64,000 nt of DNA from Pseudoalteromonas viridis (GCF_017742995.1 NZ_CP072425.1:2790001-2854000), one strand, 5' to 3'. Counted from the stretch's first letter, positions 9,594-18,713 are shown. Made by a program: numbers and translations. The notes: a model not told the origin generated them from the sequence alone.

Positions 9594-9610
9594 GCATACA
9601 ATTTTGTATT
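9594..9610. promoter_or_regulatory. 17-bp dyad operator between response regulator and small membrane gene
   Basis: GCATACAATTTTGTATT, identical (opposite orientation) to 7100-7116. It sits in the 135-bp divergent region between the response regulator gene (leftward from 9536) and a small membrane protein gene (rightward from 9672), so it could act on both. Confidence 0.6.
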
Positions 9611-9671
9611 GTGCTTTTTTGCGCCTGTGTATAAATTTAAACCAATCTATGATGAGCATAAGGAAATACAT

Positions 9672-9866
9672 ATGACAGACAAACAAGTCGAAGCCGGGCC
9701 TAATCCGGGCCTGTATATTGGAATTGGTGCAGGTATCGGGACTGCCATTGGTGTAACGGTTGGGGTAACCTTTGATATTCTGGCTTTTTCTATTGCTCCA
9801 TGCGCGGGGGCTGGTATAGCCCTGGGTGTTGGGCTGTGGGGGGTAAACAAGCAAGCTGGTAAGTGA
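9672..9866 (+). CDS. Small glycine-rich membrane protein
   Basis: 64-aa protein starting at ATG 9672, preceded by an AAGGA site; the longer in-frame start at 9591 would run through the promoter region. The sequence has two hydrophobic stretches with Gly every three to four residues ('GIGAGIGTAIGVTVGVTF', 'AGAGIALGVGLWGVNK'), the glycine-zipper pattern of small inner-membrane proteins, ending in Lys-Gln-Ala-Gly-Lys. Family not recognised. It is divergent from the response regulator and shares the dyad-bearing region, so it may be a further target of that two-component system. Function unknown. Confidence 0.6.
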   Translation: MTDKQVEAGPNPGLYIGIGAGIGTAIGVTVGVTFDILAFSIAPCAGAGIALGVGLWGVNKQAGK

Positions 9867-9897
9867 TCAGGGCCGGTAGGTCCAGCCCTGTGCGATG

Positions 9898-10404
9898 TTA
9901 TTCCTGATAGGCGCCTGCGCTGTAGATCAGCTCATAGCTGTGGCTGTAAATCTCAACAATGTTGCCAAACGGGTCTTCCATATAAATCATCCGATAGGGC
10001 TTTTCGCCGGGGTAGTAATAGCGCGGCTTTTCCATTCGTCTTTTACCACCTGCGGCCACGATTTTATCTGCCAAGCCTTCCACATCCGGATCTTGCACAC
10101 AAAAATGAAAGACACCGGTTTTCCAGTATTCAAAATTATTATCGGGGTTGGTCTGGTTATCGAACTGAAATAGCTCTACGCCAATACGATCGCCGGTAGA
10201 CAAGTGCGCAATGCGAAAGCGCTTCCAGCCCGCGCCAAATACGTCGGTGCACATTTCTCCGATGGCGCTGTCGTCTTCAACAATGTCGGTGGGGGCCATA
10301 ATGACATACCAGCCCATTACCTGAGTGTAAAACTCAACGGCCTTTTCCAGGTCGGGGACCGAGATGCCGATATGCGAAAAATTGCGTGGATAAACCTGGC
10401 TCAT
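9898..10404 (-). CDS. VOC (glyoxalase/bleomycin resistance fold) protein
   Basis: Single-domain vicinal-oxygen-chelate protein of 168 aa. 'FSHIGISVPDLEKAVEFYTQ' at the N-terminus, 'GVFHFCVQDPDVEGL' in the middle and 'MEDPFGNIVEIYSHSYE' at the end supply the His and Glu residues that usually bind the catalytic metal. Members include glyoxalases, extradiol dioxygenases and resistance proteins; the substrate here cannot be told. It is divergent from a LysR-type regulator across 94 bp, the usual arrangement for a regulator and its target. Fold call firm, reaction unknown. Confidence 0.85.
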   Translation of the reverse strand: MSQVYPRNFSHIGISVPDLEKAVEFYTQVMGWYVIMAPTDIVEDDSAIGEMCTDVFGAGWKRFRIAHLSTGDRIGVELFQFDNQTNPDNNFEYWKTGVFHFCVQDPDVEGLADKIVAAGGKRRMEKPRYYYPGEKPYRMIYMEDPFGNIVEIYSHSYELIYSAGAYQE

Positions 10405-10498
10405 AGAATGCTCTCCTCTGTTTGAATACTGTGCAGGTTACAAAGGCTCGGTTATCAAGTAAAATTATTAAAAATAATCAAAATAAGTATGTTTTGTA

Positions 10499-11368
10499 AT
10501 GGTCAATAACACCTGGCTACGAACATTTTGCGCCCTGGCTCGAATTGGGCACTTTACCCGCACGGCTGAGCAGCTACATATGACACAATCGGGTGTGAGC
10601 CAGCATGTGCAAAAGCTAGAGGCGCACTTTGGCGTTGCTTTGCTGCTGCGCGACGGCAAGCAGGTTGTGCTGACGGAGGCCGGGCAACGGTTGCGCACGC
10701 AGGCAAAGCAAATTCTGCAAAGTTTGTCGGACCTTGAGTCCAGTATAGGCGAGGATCCGCCGTTTGAAGGCGCAGTTAGCATAATGTCACCCGGCAGTGT
10801 CGGACTCAGGTTATATCCGCACTTGCTGGCATTGCAGACCCGCCACCCTGAGCTTGTCATCGATCACCGCTTTGCACCGAATGAGACAATCATCAAGGCG
10901 GTGGCACAGGGCAGCGCAGAACTTGGCCTGACCACGTTAAAGGCTAAATCGCCCGAGGTCAGATGTGAGGCAATCGCCACAGAACTTTTGCTATTGGTAA
11001 CACCTGCAAAGGTACATGCGCCAAGCTGGGAAAATCTGGAATCGCTGGGGTTTATCGACCACCCCGATGGCGCACATCACAGCGAGCTGTTGCTCAGTGC
11101 CAATTTTGCGCAGTTTCAAAATTGTACTCAGTTTGCACGCAAAGGCTTTTCTAACCAGATCAATCTGATCCTCGAGCCCGTTAGCCGGGGGATAGGGTTT
11201 ACCGTTTTGCCTGCTTTTGCGGTTGAGGCTTTCGCCCGGCAGGAACAAATACGCGTTCATTCGCTGGAACACCCTGTGAGCGAAACTATTTACCTGTGTA
11301 CAGCGCGGCGGGGCCGCTTGCCAGCCAGAGTACACACTGTGATAGCGCAGGCCAAAAACGGCCTATAA
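10499..11368 (+). CDS. LysR-family transcriptional regulator
   Basis: 289-aa LysR regulator: winged-helix domain in the first about 60 residues ('FTRTAEQLHMTQSGVSQHVQKLEAHFG') followed by a periplasmic-binding-like effector domain ('GAVSIMSPGSVGLRLYPHLL', 'GSAELGLTT'). It is divergent from the VOC gene and probably controls it. In the shared region an AT-rich dyad ATTATT-AAA-AATAAT (10464-10478) is a plausible operator, although LysR sites vary widely. Start at ATG 10499 gives the standard N-terminal length. No SD sequence is obvious. Confidence 0.9.
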   Translation: MVNNTWLRTFCALARIGHFTRTAEQLHMTQSGVSQHVQKLEAHFGVALLLRDGKQVVLTEAGQRLRTQAKQILQSLSDLESSIGEDPPFEGAVSIMSPGSVGLRLYPHLLALQTRHPELVIDHRFAPNETIIKAVAQGSAELGLTTLKAKSPEVRCEAIATELLLLVTPAKVHAPSWENLESLGFIDHPDGAHHSELLLSANFAQFQNCTQFARKGFSNQINLILEPVSRGIGFTVLPAFAVEAFARQEQIRVHSLEHPVSETIYLCTARRGRLPARVHTVIAQAKNGL

Positions 11369-11484
11369 GCGCAACGGGTTTATTCTCACCTGAACTAAAT
11401 CAATAAATATAGGCTTAGCACTGGCACATCCGGGGCTGAGCCATTACTATGCAGACCAAATGAATCAATACGTAGTAAGTAATT

Positions 11485-11820
11485 ATGTCTTTACCTCCTT
11501 GCCCAAAATGTAACTCTGAATATGTTTATCAGGACCAGAGTAACTTGGTTTGTCCTGAGTGTGCCTATGAGTGGAACCCAAATGAAGTCAATGAAGACGA
11601 TCTGATCCAGGTAAAAGATGCCAACGGCGCATTGCTGGCCGACGGCGACAAAGTGACGGTTATCAAAGATCTGAAAATCAAAGGTAGCTCTCAGGTGATC
11701 AAAATTGGCACCAAAGCCCTGGTCCGCCGCGTACTGGATAAGAAAGACCACGAACTGGATTGTAAGGTCGATGGTGTGGGCGAAATGATGGTCACAGCCA
11801 AGTTTGTGAAAAAAGCCTGA
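11485..11820 (+). CDS. yjdM: YjdM/PhnA-like zinc-ribbon protein
   Basis: 111-aa cytoplasmic protein. An N-terminal zinc ribbon (Cys-Pro-Lys-Cys at 6-9 and Cys-Pro-Glu-Cys near 23-26) is followed by a small beta domain containing '[20 protein letters not shown]' and ending '[10 protein letters not shown]'. This layout and length match the YjdM family, formerly called PhnA and once linked to phosphonate use, although the E. coli protein is not needed for the C-P lyase pathway; the true role is uncertain. It stands alone with no phosphonate genes nearby. Confidence 0.9.
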   Translation: MSLPPCPKCNSEYVYQDQSNLVCPECAYEWNPNEVNEDDLIQVKDANGALLADGDKVTVIKDLKIKGSSQVIKIGTKALVRRVLDKKDHELDCKVDGVGEMMVTAKFVKKA

Positions 11821-11840
11821 TTGTTCTATCCGACTCTGGG

Positions 11841-11911
11841 GCCGGGGCGACGGTGTTTGTCGCTCTGGTGCCGCCCCGGTCATCCCGTGCACCGACACGG
11901 GATCTGCTTAC
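11841..11911. repeat. Degenerate REP unit
   Basis: A shorter, degenerate version of the 7115-7391 repeat: 'ACGGTGTTTGTCGCTCTG' resembles the unit spacer and GTCATCCCGTGCACCGACAC plus GGGATCTG repeats the REP hairpin with one changed loop base. It lies just after yjdM in the 231-bp gap before the next gene and could form a stem at the transcript end. Confidence 0.65.
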
Positions 11912-12051
11912 CAACAAGACTTCAGTTAACTTCGACATATGACATTACAATTTGGTGATCTCCGACTGTGATGATGGCGCAAGGAATGCCGCAATGTGAC
12001 CGGCACCTATTTGTGTTAGGGTAAATTAACCAAATAGTCAGGAGGTCTGTT

Positions 12052-12300
12052 ATGGGGTTCAAAATAAATCATTACGCAGCGAAAACAATCAGCCGCTCCA
12101 ACACCATGGATTGGGAAACGGTTGCCATTGAACTTATTATTGGTGCCATATGTGGCATTATCGCAATGGCTGGGTTTAAGGCCAATATGTTGCTGATATT
12201 TGTGCCGGCTGTGCTTATCACCCTGATCTGCTTTGCGGGTGCCTGCTATAATCTGTACTTCTGGATTGTGGAGCGCCGTGAAAAACGGACCAAACAGTGA
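12052..12300 (+). CDS. Small two-helix membrane protein, unknown
   Basis: 82-aa protein preceded by a strong AGGAGG site 9 bp before the ATG. Two predicted transmembrane helices (about 25-43 and 46-70) are followed by a basic tail 'ERREKRTKQ', which would face the cytoplasm. I do not recognise a family. It lies 54 bp upstream of the lipocalin gene in the same direction, so the two could share a transcript. Confidence 0.55.
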   Translation: MGFKINHYAAKTISRSNTMDWETVAIELIIGAICGIIAMAGFKANMLLIFVPAVLITLICFAGACYNLYFWIVERREKRTKQ

Positions 12301-12354
12301 ACCGGCGCGTTTTCATAGCCGTACAAGAGCCTGTTGGTTTAGAAGGAGCACACA

Positions 12355-12867
12355 TTGAAAACACTGTTAATTATTATGATGACCCTGGTCCTCAGCAGCT
12401 GTCTGGGCATGCCGCAGGGCGTGCAGCCCGTGGGGAATTTTGAGCTTAATCGCTATCTGGGTAAATGGTATGAAATTGCCCGGCTGGATCATTCTTTTGA
12501 GCGCGGGCTGAGCAAAGTCACGGCCCAGTACAGCATGCGCGATGATGGCGGCGTAAAGGTTATCAATCGTGGTTTTAATGCCGAGGAAAACCAGTGGCGC
12601 GAAGCCGAGGGCAAAGCATTTTTTGTCAATCAGGACGATGAAGCTTATCTGAAGGTCTCTTTCTTCGGTCCGTTTTATGGCGCCTATGTGGTGTTTGAAC
12701 TGGATCACGACAACTACCAGTATGCCTTTGTCTCAGGCCCGGACACCGATTATTTGTGGCTGCTTTCAAGAACCCCGCAAGTCGACCAGGCCATTATCGA
12801 CAAGTTTGTGCGTATGGCGGCCGAGCGCGGCTTTGATACCGATTCACTGATTTTTGTCGCGCAGTAA
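12355..12867 (+). CDS. blc: Bacterial lipocalin (Blc-like outer-membrane lipoprotein)
   Basis: 170-aa lipoprotein. The start is a TTG codon at 12355, chosen because AAGGAG lies 7 bp before it and the signal peptide begins there, ending in the lipobox LSSC (Cys16). The lipocalin signature 'YLGKWYEIARLDHSFERG' (about 34-51) is intact, followed by 'VKVINRGFNAEENQWREAEGKA' and 'YLWLLSRTPQVD', all typical of Blc. Blc proteins sit in the outer membrane and bind lysophospholipids or fatty acids, with a role in envelope lipid storage or repair. Convergent with the kinase gene to its right. Confidence 0.92.
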   Translation: MKTLLIIMMTLVLSSCLGMPQGVQPVGNFELNRYLGKWYEIARLDHSFERGLSKVTAQYSMRDDGGVKVINRGFNAEENQWREAEGKAFFVNQDDEAYLKVSFFGPFYGAYVVFELDHDNYQYAFVSGPDTDYLWLLSRTPQVDQAIIDKFVRMAAERGFDTDSLIFVAQ

Positions 12868-12900
12868 CTTTTTTAGCGCAGTAACATCGCACGCTCGGCG

Positions 12901-14181
12901 CTAACTGAGCGGCAACTGAATCCTGGCCCTGGCACCACGCTGATCAGTACGGTTGACCAGCGTCAGCTGGCCATTGTGCTGCTCCACAATGTTTTTGCAC
13001 AGCACCAGGCCAATGCCTTTGCCATTTTCTTTTGTGGTGTAAAAAGGCACAAACAGATTATCCGGATTACTGACACCAGGACCCTGATCCAGAATGTCGA
13101 TAAAGGCATACTGGATGGTTTTGCTGATGACAATCTCAACACCGGCAGGTTCGTTACTGGCCTCCAGCGCATTGGTGATCAGATTAACCAGCACTTGCTC
13201 CATCAGGCTGACATCCACATGCAGCGTAAAAGGCGCTGTGGCAGAGCAGGTGAGCTGCGAGCCATAAAGCGCCTGCATTGGGCGCAGCAGGGTATCTGTG
13301 GTGACTTCCTCCAAATGCAACTGATGTTGCCTTGCCACGCTTGCATAGCGGTTAACGAACGACATCAGGCCATCGCTGCGCTGCACAATGACGGCAAGCG
13401 CCTGATCAAAATCGGCCTGCGTATCCGCGCCGGGTTGCAGCATTTGCAGCGTTTGCGCCAGTGACTTGATGGGGGAGAGCGAGTTGTGGATCTCATGGCT
13501 CAGAATACGGATCATTTTTTGCCAGGCGTCGCGCTGCGCCTGACTGACCACCGACTGCACATCGGTGAGGATCAACAAATGGGCATGGCTGTCATTAATG
13601 GGGATCCGGCTTTGCCTCAGTTGCCATTGTTGCGCAAGTGAAGGATGGCTGAACTGCCACTGGCCGCTGGACTGAACCAGGCTGAAATGATGTGCTTTGG
13701 TGAGCCTTTGCGTTTGCCAGGGCTTGCCGGTCCAGTTTGAGAAAGCGTCGTTGGCATGCACCAGTGCATTGCTTTGGTCGAAAACGGCAATCGGACTGGG
13801 CAGCTGCTCAATCAGCCTAAACAGCAAAATAGCCTGATGATCCCGTGCCGATTTATACGCCTGCAAGTGCGTGCACAGCTGGCTGGTTTCGGCTTGTAAT
13901 TGTGCCAGGATCCCGCTTTGGTCGGCGCTGTAAAAACGTTGGCCATAATCCTCAAGGCGCATGGCTTCGATTGTGGTGGTCAGGTGGTAAAAGGGCTGCA
14001 CAAGGCGCTGTTTTATGCTCTGTAGCAGCAATGCCGCCGGGCACAATACCAGCACCCACAGGGTAATAACACCCAGCCAGCCGCTGCCCAGGCTCAGCAA
14101 TAACCCGGTGCTGAGACAGGCCAGCAGCAGCCAGACAAGCGTTAAAAATAGCGTTGTGAATCGCTCGTAGTTCAGAGACAT
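12901..14181 (-). CDS. NtrB-like membrane histidine kinase of a sigma-54 system
   Basis: 426-aa sensor kinase, last gene of the efflux operon. Two N-terminal membrane helices (about 8-55) with almost no periplasmic loop, a HAMP-like stretch, a PAS-like domain ('LLFRLIEQLPSPIAVFDQSN', near 125-145), then the H-box 'ILSHEIHNSLSPIKSL', N-box 'NLITNALEAS', G1 'ILDQGPGVS' and G2 'GKGIGLVLCKNIVEQH'. It begins 5 bp after the response regulator gene and must be its partner. The missing periplasmic sensor suggests that the signal is sensed in the membrane or cytoplasm, as in bacterial cell-envelope stress kinases. Confidence 0.9.
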   Translation of the reverse strand: MSLNYERFTTLFLTLVWLLLACLSTGLLLSLGSGWLGVITLWVLVLCPAALLLQSIKQRLVQPFYHLTTTIEAMRLEDYGQRFYSADQSGILAQLQAETSQLCTHLQAYKSARDHQAILLFRLIEQLPSPIAVFDQSNALVHANDAFSNWTGKPWQTQRLTKAHHFSLVQSSGQWQFSHPSLAQQWQLRQSRIPINDSHAHLLILTDVQSVVSQAQRDAWQKMIRILSHEIHNSLSPIKSLAQTLQMLQPGADTQADFDQALAVIVQRSDGLMSFVNRYASVARQHQLHLEEVTTDTLLRPMQALYGSQLTCSATAPFTLHVDVSLMEQVLVNLITNALEASNEPAGVEIVISKTIQYAFIDILDQGPGVSNPDNLFVPFYTTKENGKGIGLVLCKNIVEQHNGQLTLVNRTDQRGARARIQLPLS

Positions 14182-14186
14182 CAGGT

Positions 14187-15551
14187 TCAGGGCTGCCGGG
14201 TTTTGATGTTGAACTTATCCATGCGCCGGTACAGCGCACTTTTACTTATTCCCAGTAAAACCGAGGCTTCCTCCACATTGTCGAGGCACTGAGCCAGTGC
14301 CATTTTTATGAGTTTTTGCTCCGCCTGCTCCAGTGTTACCAGCTCAGAGATAGGGCCATCAGGCGCAGTATTTGCGGGTTTGACTGGCAGCTGAGCGGCT
14401 GTGATCTCTGGCTCGTCGCACATGAGTACTGCCCGCTCCATAATATGGCTGAGCTCCCGCACATTGCCCGGCCATTGGTAGGCTTGCAGGGCGTTGCATG
14501 CGCAGGCTGACAAAACCGGCTCGGGTAGTTCATAGCGCTTTGCATGCGCTGAGATAAAGTGCCTGGCAAGCGGAATAATTTCGTCGCTGCGTTGCCTCAA
14601 TGGTGGCAGTGTCAGCTCTATGGTATTGAGCCTGAAATACAGGTCCTGACGAAATACCCCCTGTGTTTGTAATGTGTCGAGATCGGCATTGGTGGCGCTG
14701 ATGAGCCGACACTCTGCGTGGCGTGTTTTGTCGGAGCCGACCGGCTCATATTCGCCACTTTCCAGTACCCGCAACAGCTTGGCTTGTTGCGGCTCACTTA
14801 AGGTCGCAATTTCATCTAAAAACAGGGTGCCGCCGCTGGCCTGGCTGAAACGGCCTTCGCGGTCTTGCCTGGCATCGGTGAATGCCCCTTTGACATGGCC
14901 AAACAGCTCGCTTTCGAACAAGCTGTCGGGGATGGCCGCCATGTTAACACTGACCAGCCCACCTGCGCGCGCGCTTTGCTGGTGCAGGTACTGGGCAATA
15001 TGCGATTTACCCGTGCCGTTTTCACCGCGCAGCAAGATATTGGCGCCGGTTGGCGCTACCCTGTCTAGCTGTTTTTTCAGCGTCTGCATTTGCGGACTCA
15101 ACCACAGCAGTGCTTTATCGGGTGTTGGTTTGCTTGCAGGTGTTGCGCTGTGCCTGGCCTTTGCCATATGCCGCAGGCCAAGGTGTTTTTTCACCATCAT
15201 CAGCACCGCGTGGTTATCCCAGGGTTTGGCAAAAAAATCCACCGCGCCCCGTTGCATAGCTTCGACCGCCAGCGTCACGCTGGACCAGGCGGTCATGGCA
15301 ATAAATGCCGGGCTCGATGGGCTACGCGCTGCATGCTCAGATAAAAAATTCAGCCCTTCCTGACCTGAGGTGGTATCCAGCTCATAATTCATATCGAGCA
15401 ATACCAGGTCTACCGGTTGTTGGGCAAGGATTTGCGCTGCTGCACTGAGCGAGCTGCACTGAAGCGTGTTAAAGCCGCTGTTTTTTAGCAGCAGGTGAAG
15501 ACTCAGGCGAATATCGGCCTTGTCGTCAACGATAAGTAGGGTGCCTTGCAT
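14187..15551 (-). CDS. Sigma-54-dependent NtrC-type response regulator
   Basis: 454-aa enhancer-binding protein. I choose ATG 15551, which starts directly with the receiver domain 'MQGTLLIVDDKADIR'; the longer start at 15593 adds 14 unconvincing residues. Receiver: Asp9/Asp10, phospho-acceptor Asp53, Thr87, Lys109. AAA+ domain: Walker A GENGTGKS (176-183), loop-1 motif GAFTDA (222-227, usually GAFTGA), Walker B 'GGTLFLDEIA'. C-terminal Fis-type helix-turn-helix 'NVEEASVLLGISKSALYRRM'. The loop change Gly to Asp is at the sigma-54 contact and is tolerated in some activators. It probably activates the sigma-54 promoter at 19996-20011. Confidence 0.93.
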   Translation of the reverse strand: MQGTLLIVDDKADIRLSLHLLLKNSGFNTLQCSSLSAAAQILAQQPVDLVLLDMNYELDTTSGQEGLNFLSEHAARSPSSPAFIAMTAWSSVTLAVEAMQRGAVDFFAKPWDNHAVLMMVKKHLGLRHMAKARHSATPASKPTPDKALLWLSPQMQTLKKQLDRVAPTGANILLRGENGTGKSHIAQYLHQQSARAGGLVSVNMAAIPDSLFESELFGHVKGAFTDARQDREGRFSQASGGTLFLDEIATLSEPQQAKLLRVLESGEYEPVGSDKTRHAECRLISATNADLDTLQTQGVFRQDLYFRLNTIELTLPPLRQRSDEIIPLARHFISAHAKRYELPEPVLSACACNALQAYQWPGNVRELSHIMERAVLMCDEPEITAAQLPVKPANTAPDGPISELVTLEQAEQKLIKMALAQCLDNVEEASVLLGISKSALYRRMDKFNIKTRQP

Positions 15552-15611
15552 GGTGTAACAGGCAGGCGCGAATGTGCGCCTGCATTTCCTCATTGATTAT
15601 TGTTTGATTTA

Positions 15612-17999
15612 TTATTCATTTCTCAGAGCCCGAATGGGGTCCTGACGGATCACCTTTTGTACCGGCAGATAGCTGGCGATAAAGGCAACCAGTAACATAA
15701 CCGGAATACTGCTCAGCACGGCCAGCCAGTTCACCTCGACCGGCCCGTCGCCAACGCGCGACCACAACAGATAGCCCAGCGCGGCAAACAGCAGGCTCAC
15801 CGCCAGCCCGGTCAAAATAGGCACAAAGCTTTGCTTTACAATCATGGCGGTCAGTTTATGAGTATGTGCACCCAAAGACAAATGAATACCCAGTTCGTAA
15901 CGGCGCATCTGCACACTGTAGCTGAGTACCCCATAAATGCCCGCACCGGCCAGACTGAGTGTCAGGGTTAACAAAGCCACGGTGAGCATGGCCTGGAGCC
16001 AGGTTTGTCTGAGTCGCTGACTGAGCATATCATCCACTTTCCTGAAAGCCGAGAAGTTTAAGGTGGGGTGAATATCCTTCAGTACATCACCAAGCTGAGC
16101 CTGATCCAGGGGCCCGCTGGCTTTGATAATAAACGCGCTGCTGCCTTCGGTTAGCGGCACATAGTAACGCGCCAGTTCATAGCCAAGCGGGCCGGTGGGT
16201 ACGTAAACATCGCCGACCACACCCACCACTTTTCTGGGCGTTTGCTGGTCGATGTAAAGCGTCTGCCCTAGGGGGCTTGCTTCGCCATACAGGCGCTTTG
16301 CCAGTGATTCGGAAAGCACAATTTCGTTGTTGTCTTCGCCGGATGCTGCAATGGGGGTAAAGCTGCGTCCTTGTCTGAGCGGCAAGGCTAAGGTAGTGAA
16401 GGCATCTTCGTCTAAAAATGCAAAACTCATGATCCCAAGCAGGGCGATGTTTTCGTCGTACAGGTAATTCTTCCAGCCCATCACCAGGGGAGATGTTGCA
16501 CTGGCGGCCACTGAGTTGATACCTGCTTGTGCGCTTAGGGTATTTTTAACCTGCCGGGCCAGTTCAAACGGGGCAATGTCAGTGGCGCTGCCATCGACAC
16601 GTACATAGTAAAGGTGTTCAGTATCAAAGCCGGTTGGGTGGGTCATTTCCTGATAGGCGGGCAACAGTTTATTTGCGGCCAAAAACAGCAGTAAACTGGC
16701 AAACATCACTTGCAGTGCCACCAGGATATGGCGGGTTCTGGCAGAGATTTGCGCGCCTGTACCTTTGCCGCTGGCGTGCAGGGCGTCGGTGAGGGCCTGA
16801 TAGTTAACCTGGCTGCTGGTGATGGCCGCAATCAGCAAAGTGATCAGCAAAGCCAGCACAAGTGCAATCACAATGGTGGGCGCATCGAGCGACAGGGCCT
16901 GCATACGGGTAAACAGATAACTGAGATCTTCAGCCAGCAACACATTCAGCCACTGCGCGGCAAGTAAGCCCAATATCGTCGCTGCGCCAATCAGTAAGGC
17001 GCATTCACAAAACATACTGATAAAGATGTGGCGGGGCTTGGCACCCAGCGCCGCCTGAATGGCCATAGTGCGTTGCTTTTGCGCGCCGCGAGATAAAAAC
17101 AGGTTAGTGACATTGGTCAGGGCAATGAGCACCAGTACCGCAGCCGAAAATAGTAAGCTCAGGGCCAGGCTATCGCTCTCGGCGATGATCCTGCTGCGCA
17201 GTGGCGTGAAGCGTGCACCAATTGCGGTATCGGGTGCCACGTTTTCCTGGGACTGATACAAGGCATTGATCTGCTCGCCCAGCGCGTGATTGGCCTGCTC
17301 TGGGTTTACACCCGGCTTGAGGCGGGCAATGCCATTAAACTGGCTGCTGATGCTGTTCCAGTTATTGGTGGTGCTGAGTGCCTCCGGAAAACTGCTGAAT
17401 CCGCTAATGGCAAAGCTGCGAAAAATTTCCGGCACTTCAAACTCGGCGGCCGTGACGCCAATGATTTGATAGGCCACCCGGTTAAGCTGCGTAAAGGTGC
17501 CAATCACCTTAGGGTCGGCGTTAAAGTTGTCTTGCCAGGCCTGATAACTCAGCACCAGCACCTTTTGCTCATCGCTGACACCTTCGTTGGTGTTCAGTGC
17601 CCGCCCCAGATGCATGGGCACTCCCAGTAACGAGAAAAACTCCGGTGATACGCGCAGTACATCCACGGTGGGGCGGTTATCTACATCCATCAGTCGGGGC
17701 GTGGTATGGTGCAGCATGGCCATTTGCTCAATAAACTGTTGATCCTGATAGATCAGCAGTTGCGTGGGCAACATCTGAAACCCATATTGGGTTTCGCCAT
17801 TGATGGTTTCGCTTTGATCGGTCACCCACAGGGTATCGGCATTGGGGTAGGGCAAGGGCTTGGTCAGCAGCCGGTGATTGATGTTGATCACCACACACAG
17901 CGCCGCCAGTGTCAGTGCCAGTGTGAGGATCACGGTTATGCTGAAGCCGGGCAGTTTTTTCAGGTTGGCTGCGGCCAGTTTGAGTTCTTCTTTCATCAT
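15612..17999 (-). CDS. ABC transporter permease, duplicated MacB/FtsX type
   Basis: 795-aa permease. The start at ATG 17999 overlaps the ATPase stop codon as ATGATGA; a longer frame to 18101 would overlap the ATPase by 100 bp and lacks sense. It has an N-terminal helix (residues 15-38), a large periplasmic MacB_PCD-like domain, three helices, then a second helix and periplasmic domain and a final three helices ending 'YLPVQKVIRQDPIRALRNE', the classic FtsX tail. Both halves carry this module, as in the duplicated 'ADOP' permeases. With the ATPase and the HlyD adaptor it should form a tripartite mechanotransmission-type exporter; the outer-membrane channel is not encoded here. Substrate unknown, perhaps a peptide or envelope-stress toxin. 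Confidence 0.88.
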   Translation of the reverse strand: MMKEELKLAAANLKKLPGFSITVILTLALTLAALCVVININHRLLTKPLPYPNADTLWVTDQSETINGETQYGFQMLPTQLLIYQDQQFIEQMAMLHHTTPRLMDVDNRPTVDVLRVSPEFFSLLGVPMHLGRALNTNEGVSDEQKVLVLSYQAWQDNFNADPKVIGTFTQLNRVAYQIIGVTAAEFEVPEIFRSFAISGFSSFPEALSTTNNWNSISSQFNGIARLKPGVNPEQANHALGEQINALYQSQENVAPDTAIGARFTPLRSRIIAESDSLALSLLFSAAVLVLIALTNVTNLFLSRGAQKQRTMAIQAALGAKPRHIFISMFCECALLIGAATILGLLAAQWLNVLLAEDLSYLFTRMQALSLDAPTIVIALVLALLITLLIAAITSSQVNYQALTDALHASGKGTGAQISARTRHILVALQVMFASLLLFLAANKLLPAYQEMTHPTGFDTEHLYYVRVDGSATDIAPFELARQVKNTLSAQAGINSVAASATSPLVMGWKNYLYDENIALLGIMSFAFLDEDAFTTLALPLRQGRSFTPIAASGEDNNEIVLSESLAKRLYGEASPLGQTLYIDQQTPRKVVGVVGDVYVPTGPLGYELARYYVPLTEGSSAFIIKASGPLDQAQLGDVLKDIHPTLNFSAFRKVDDMLSQRLRQTWLQAMLTVALLTLTLSLAGAGIYGVLSYSVQMRRYELGIHLSLGAHTHKLTAMIVKQSFVPILTGLAVSLLFAALGYLLWSRVGDGPVEVNWLAVLSSIPVMLLVAFIASYLPVQKVIRQDPIRALRNE

Positions 18000-18703
18000 C
18001 CTGCCATCTCCAGTTTCACCTCGTCGACCATCACACCGTCGAGCAGAAAGAGTTTTCGCCCGGCCATATCGGCATATCTGGGGTCGTGCGTCACCATACA
18101 CATAGTCGTGCCTTGCGCATTCAAGTCGTGCAGCATCTGCATGACGGCATCCCCGTTTTTGGAATCCAGGTTACCGGTCGGCTCGTCGATGAGCAGAATA
18201 TCCGGCCGGTTAACCAGAGCCCGGGCAATGGCGATGCGCTGTTGCTGACCACCGGATAACTGATTGGGCTGGTGGTCAACCCGGTGGGTCATTTGCACCA
18301 GCTCCAGGCAGTGCATCACCCGCTCTTTGAGTTGCATACCAGTTAAAGGCTGTTCACTGTATTTCACTGGCAGTGCCAGATTGTCGAACACGCTTAGCTC
18401 GTCAATAAGGTTAAACGACTGAAAAACAAAGCCAATATGCTTATTCCTGAGCGTTGCTCGCTGATTAACATTGAGCTGGCTGACATCGTTACCGGCTATT
18501 TGGTAGCGGCCGCTGGTGGGCGTATCCAGCAGGCCCAAAATATTAAGTAAGGTCGACTTACCACAACCGGAAGGGCCCGAGATAGACACGTATTCGCCCT
18601 CGTTAATGTTTAGGTTCACGCCTCGTAAAGCCTGAGTTTCCATACCGCTGAGCAGGAAGTGTTTGGTGATATCGTTGAGTTCAATAACGCATTTGTTGTT
18701 CAT
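17996..18703 (-). CDS. ABC transporter ATP-binding protein, MacB/LolD type
   Basis: 235-aa ATPase with Walker A 'GPSGCGKSTLLN', Q-loop 'FVFQSFNLI', signature 'LSGGQQQRIAIARAL', Walker B 'ILLIDEPTGNLDS' and H-loop His in 'MVTHDPRYA'. The insert 'EPTGNLDS' is typical of the MacB/LolD/FtsE branch. It lies between the HlyD adaptor (10-bp gap) and the permease (4-bp overlap), so the three are produced together. Confidence 0.93.
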   Translation of the reverse strand: MNNKCVIELNDITKHFLLSGMETQALRGVNLNINEGEYVSISGPSGCGKSTLLNILGLLDTPTSGRYQIAGNDVSQLNVNQRATLRNKHIGFVFQSFNLIDELSVFDNLALPVKYSEQPLTGMQLKERVMHCLELVQMTHRVDHQPNQLSGGQQQRIAIARALVNRPDILLIDEPTGNLDSKNGDAVMQMLHDLNAQGTTMCMVTHDPRYADMAGRKLFLLDGVMVDEVKLEMAG

Positions 18704-18713
18704 TGTTGTTTCC

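Noticed and set aside
12868..12900. Inverted repeat TTAGCGC/GCGCTAA between lipocalin and kinase genes
   Set aside because: Too short and without T-run to call a terminator.
18000..18101. Longer start for the ABC permease at 18101
   Set aside because: It would overlap the ATPase gene by about 100 bp; the ATGATGA overlap at 17996-17999 is the natural coupling.
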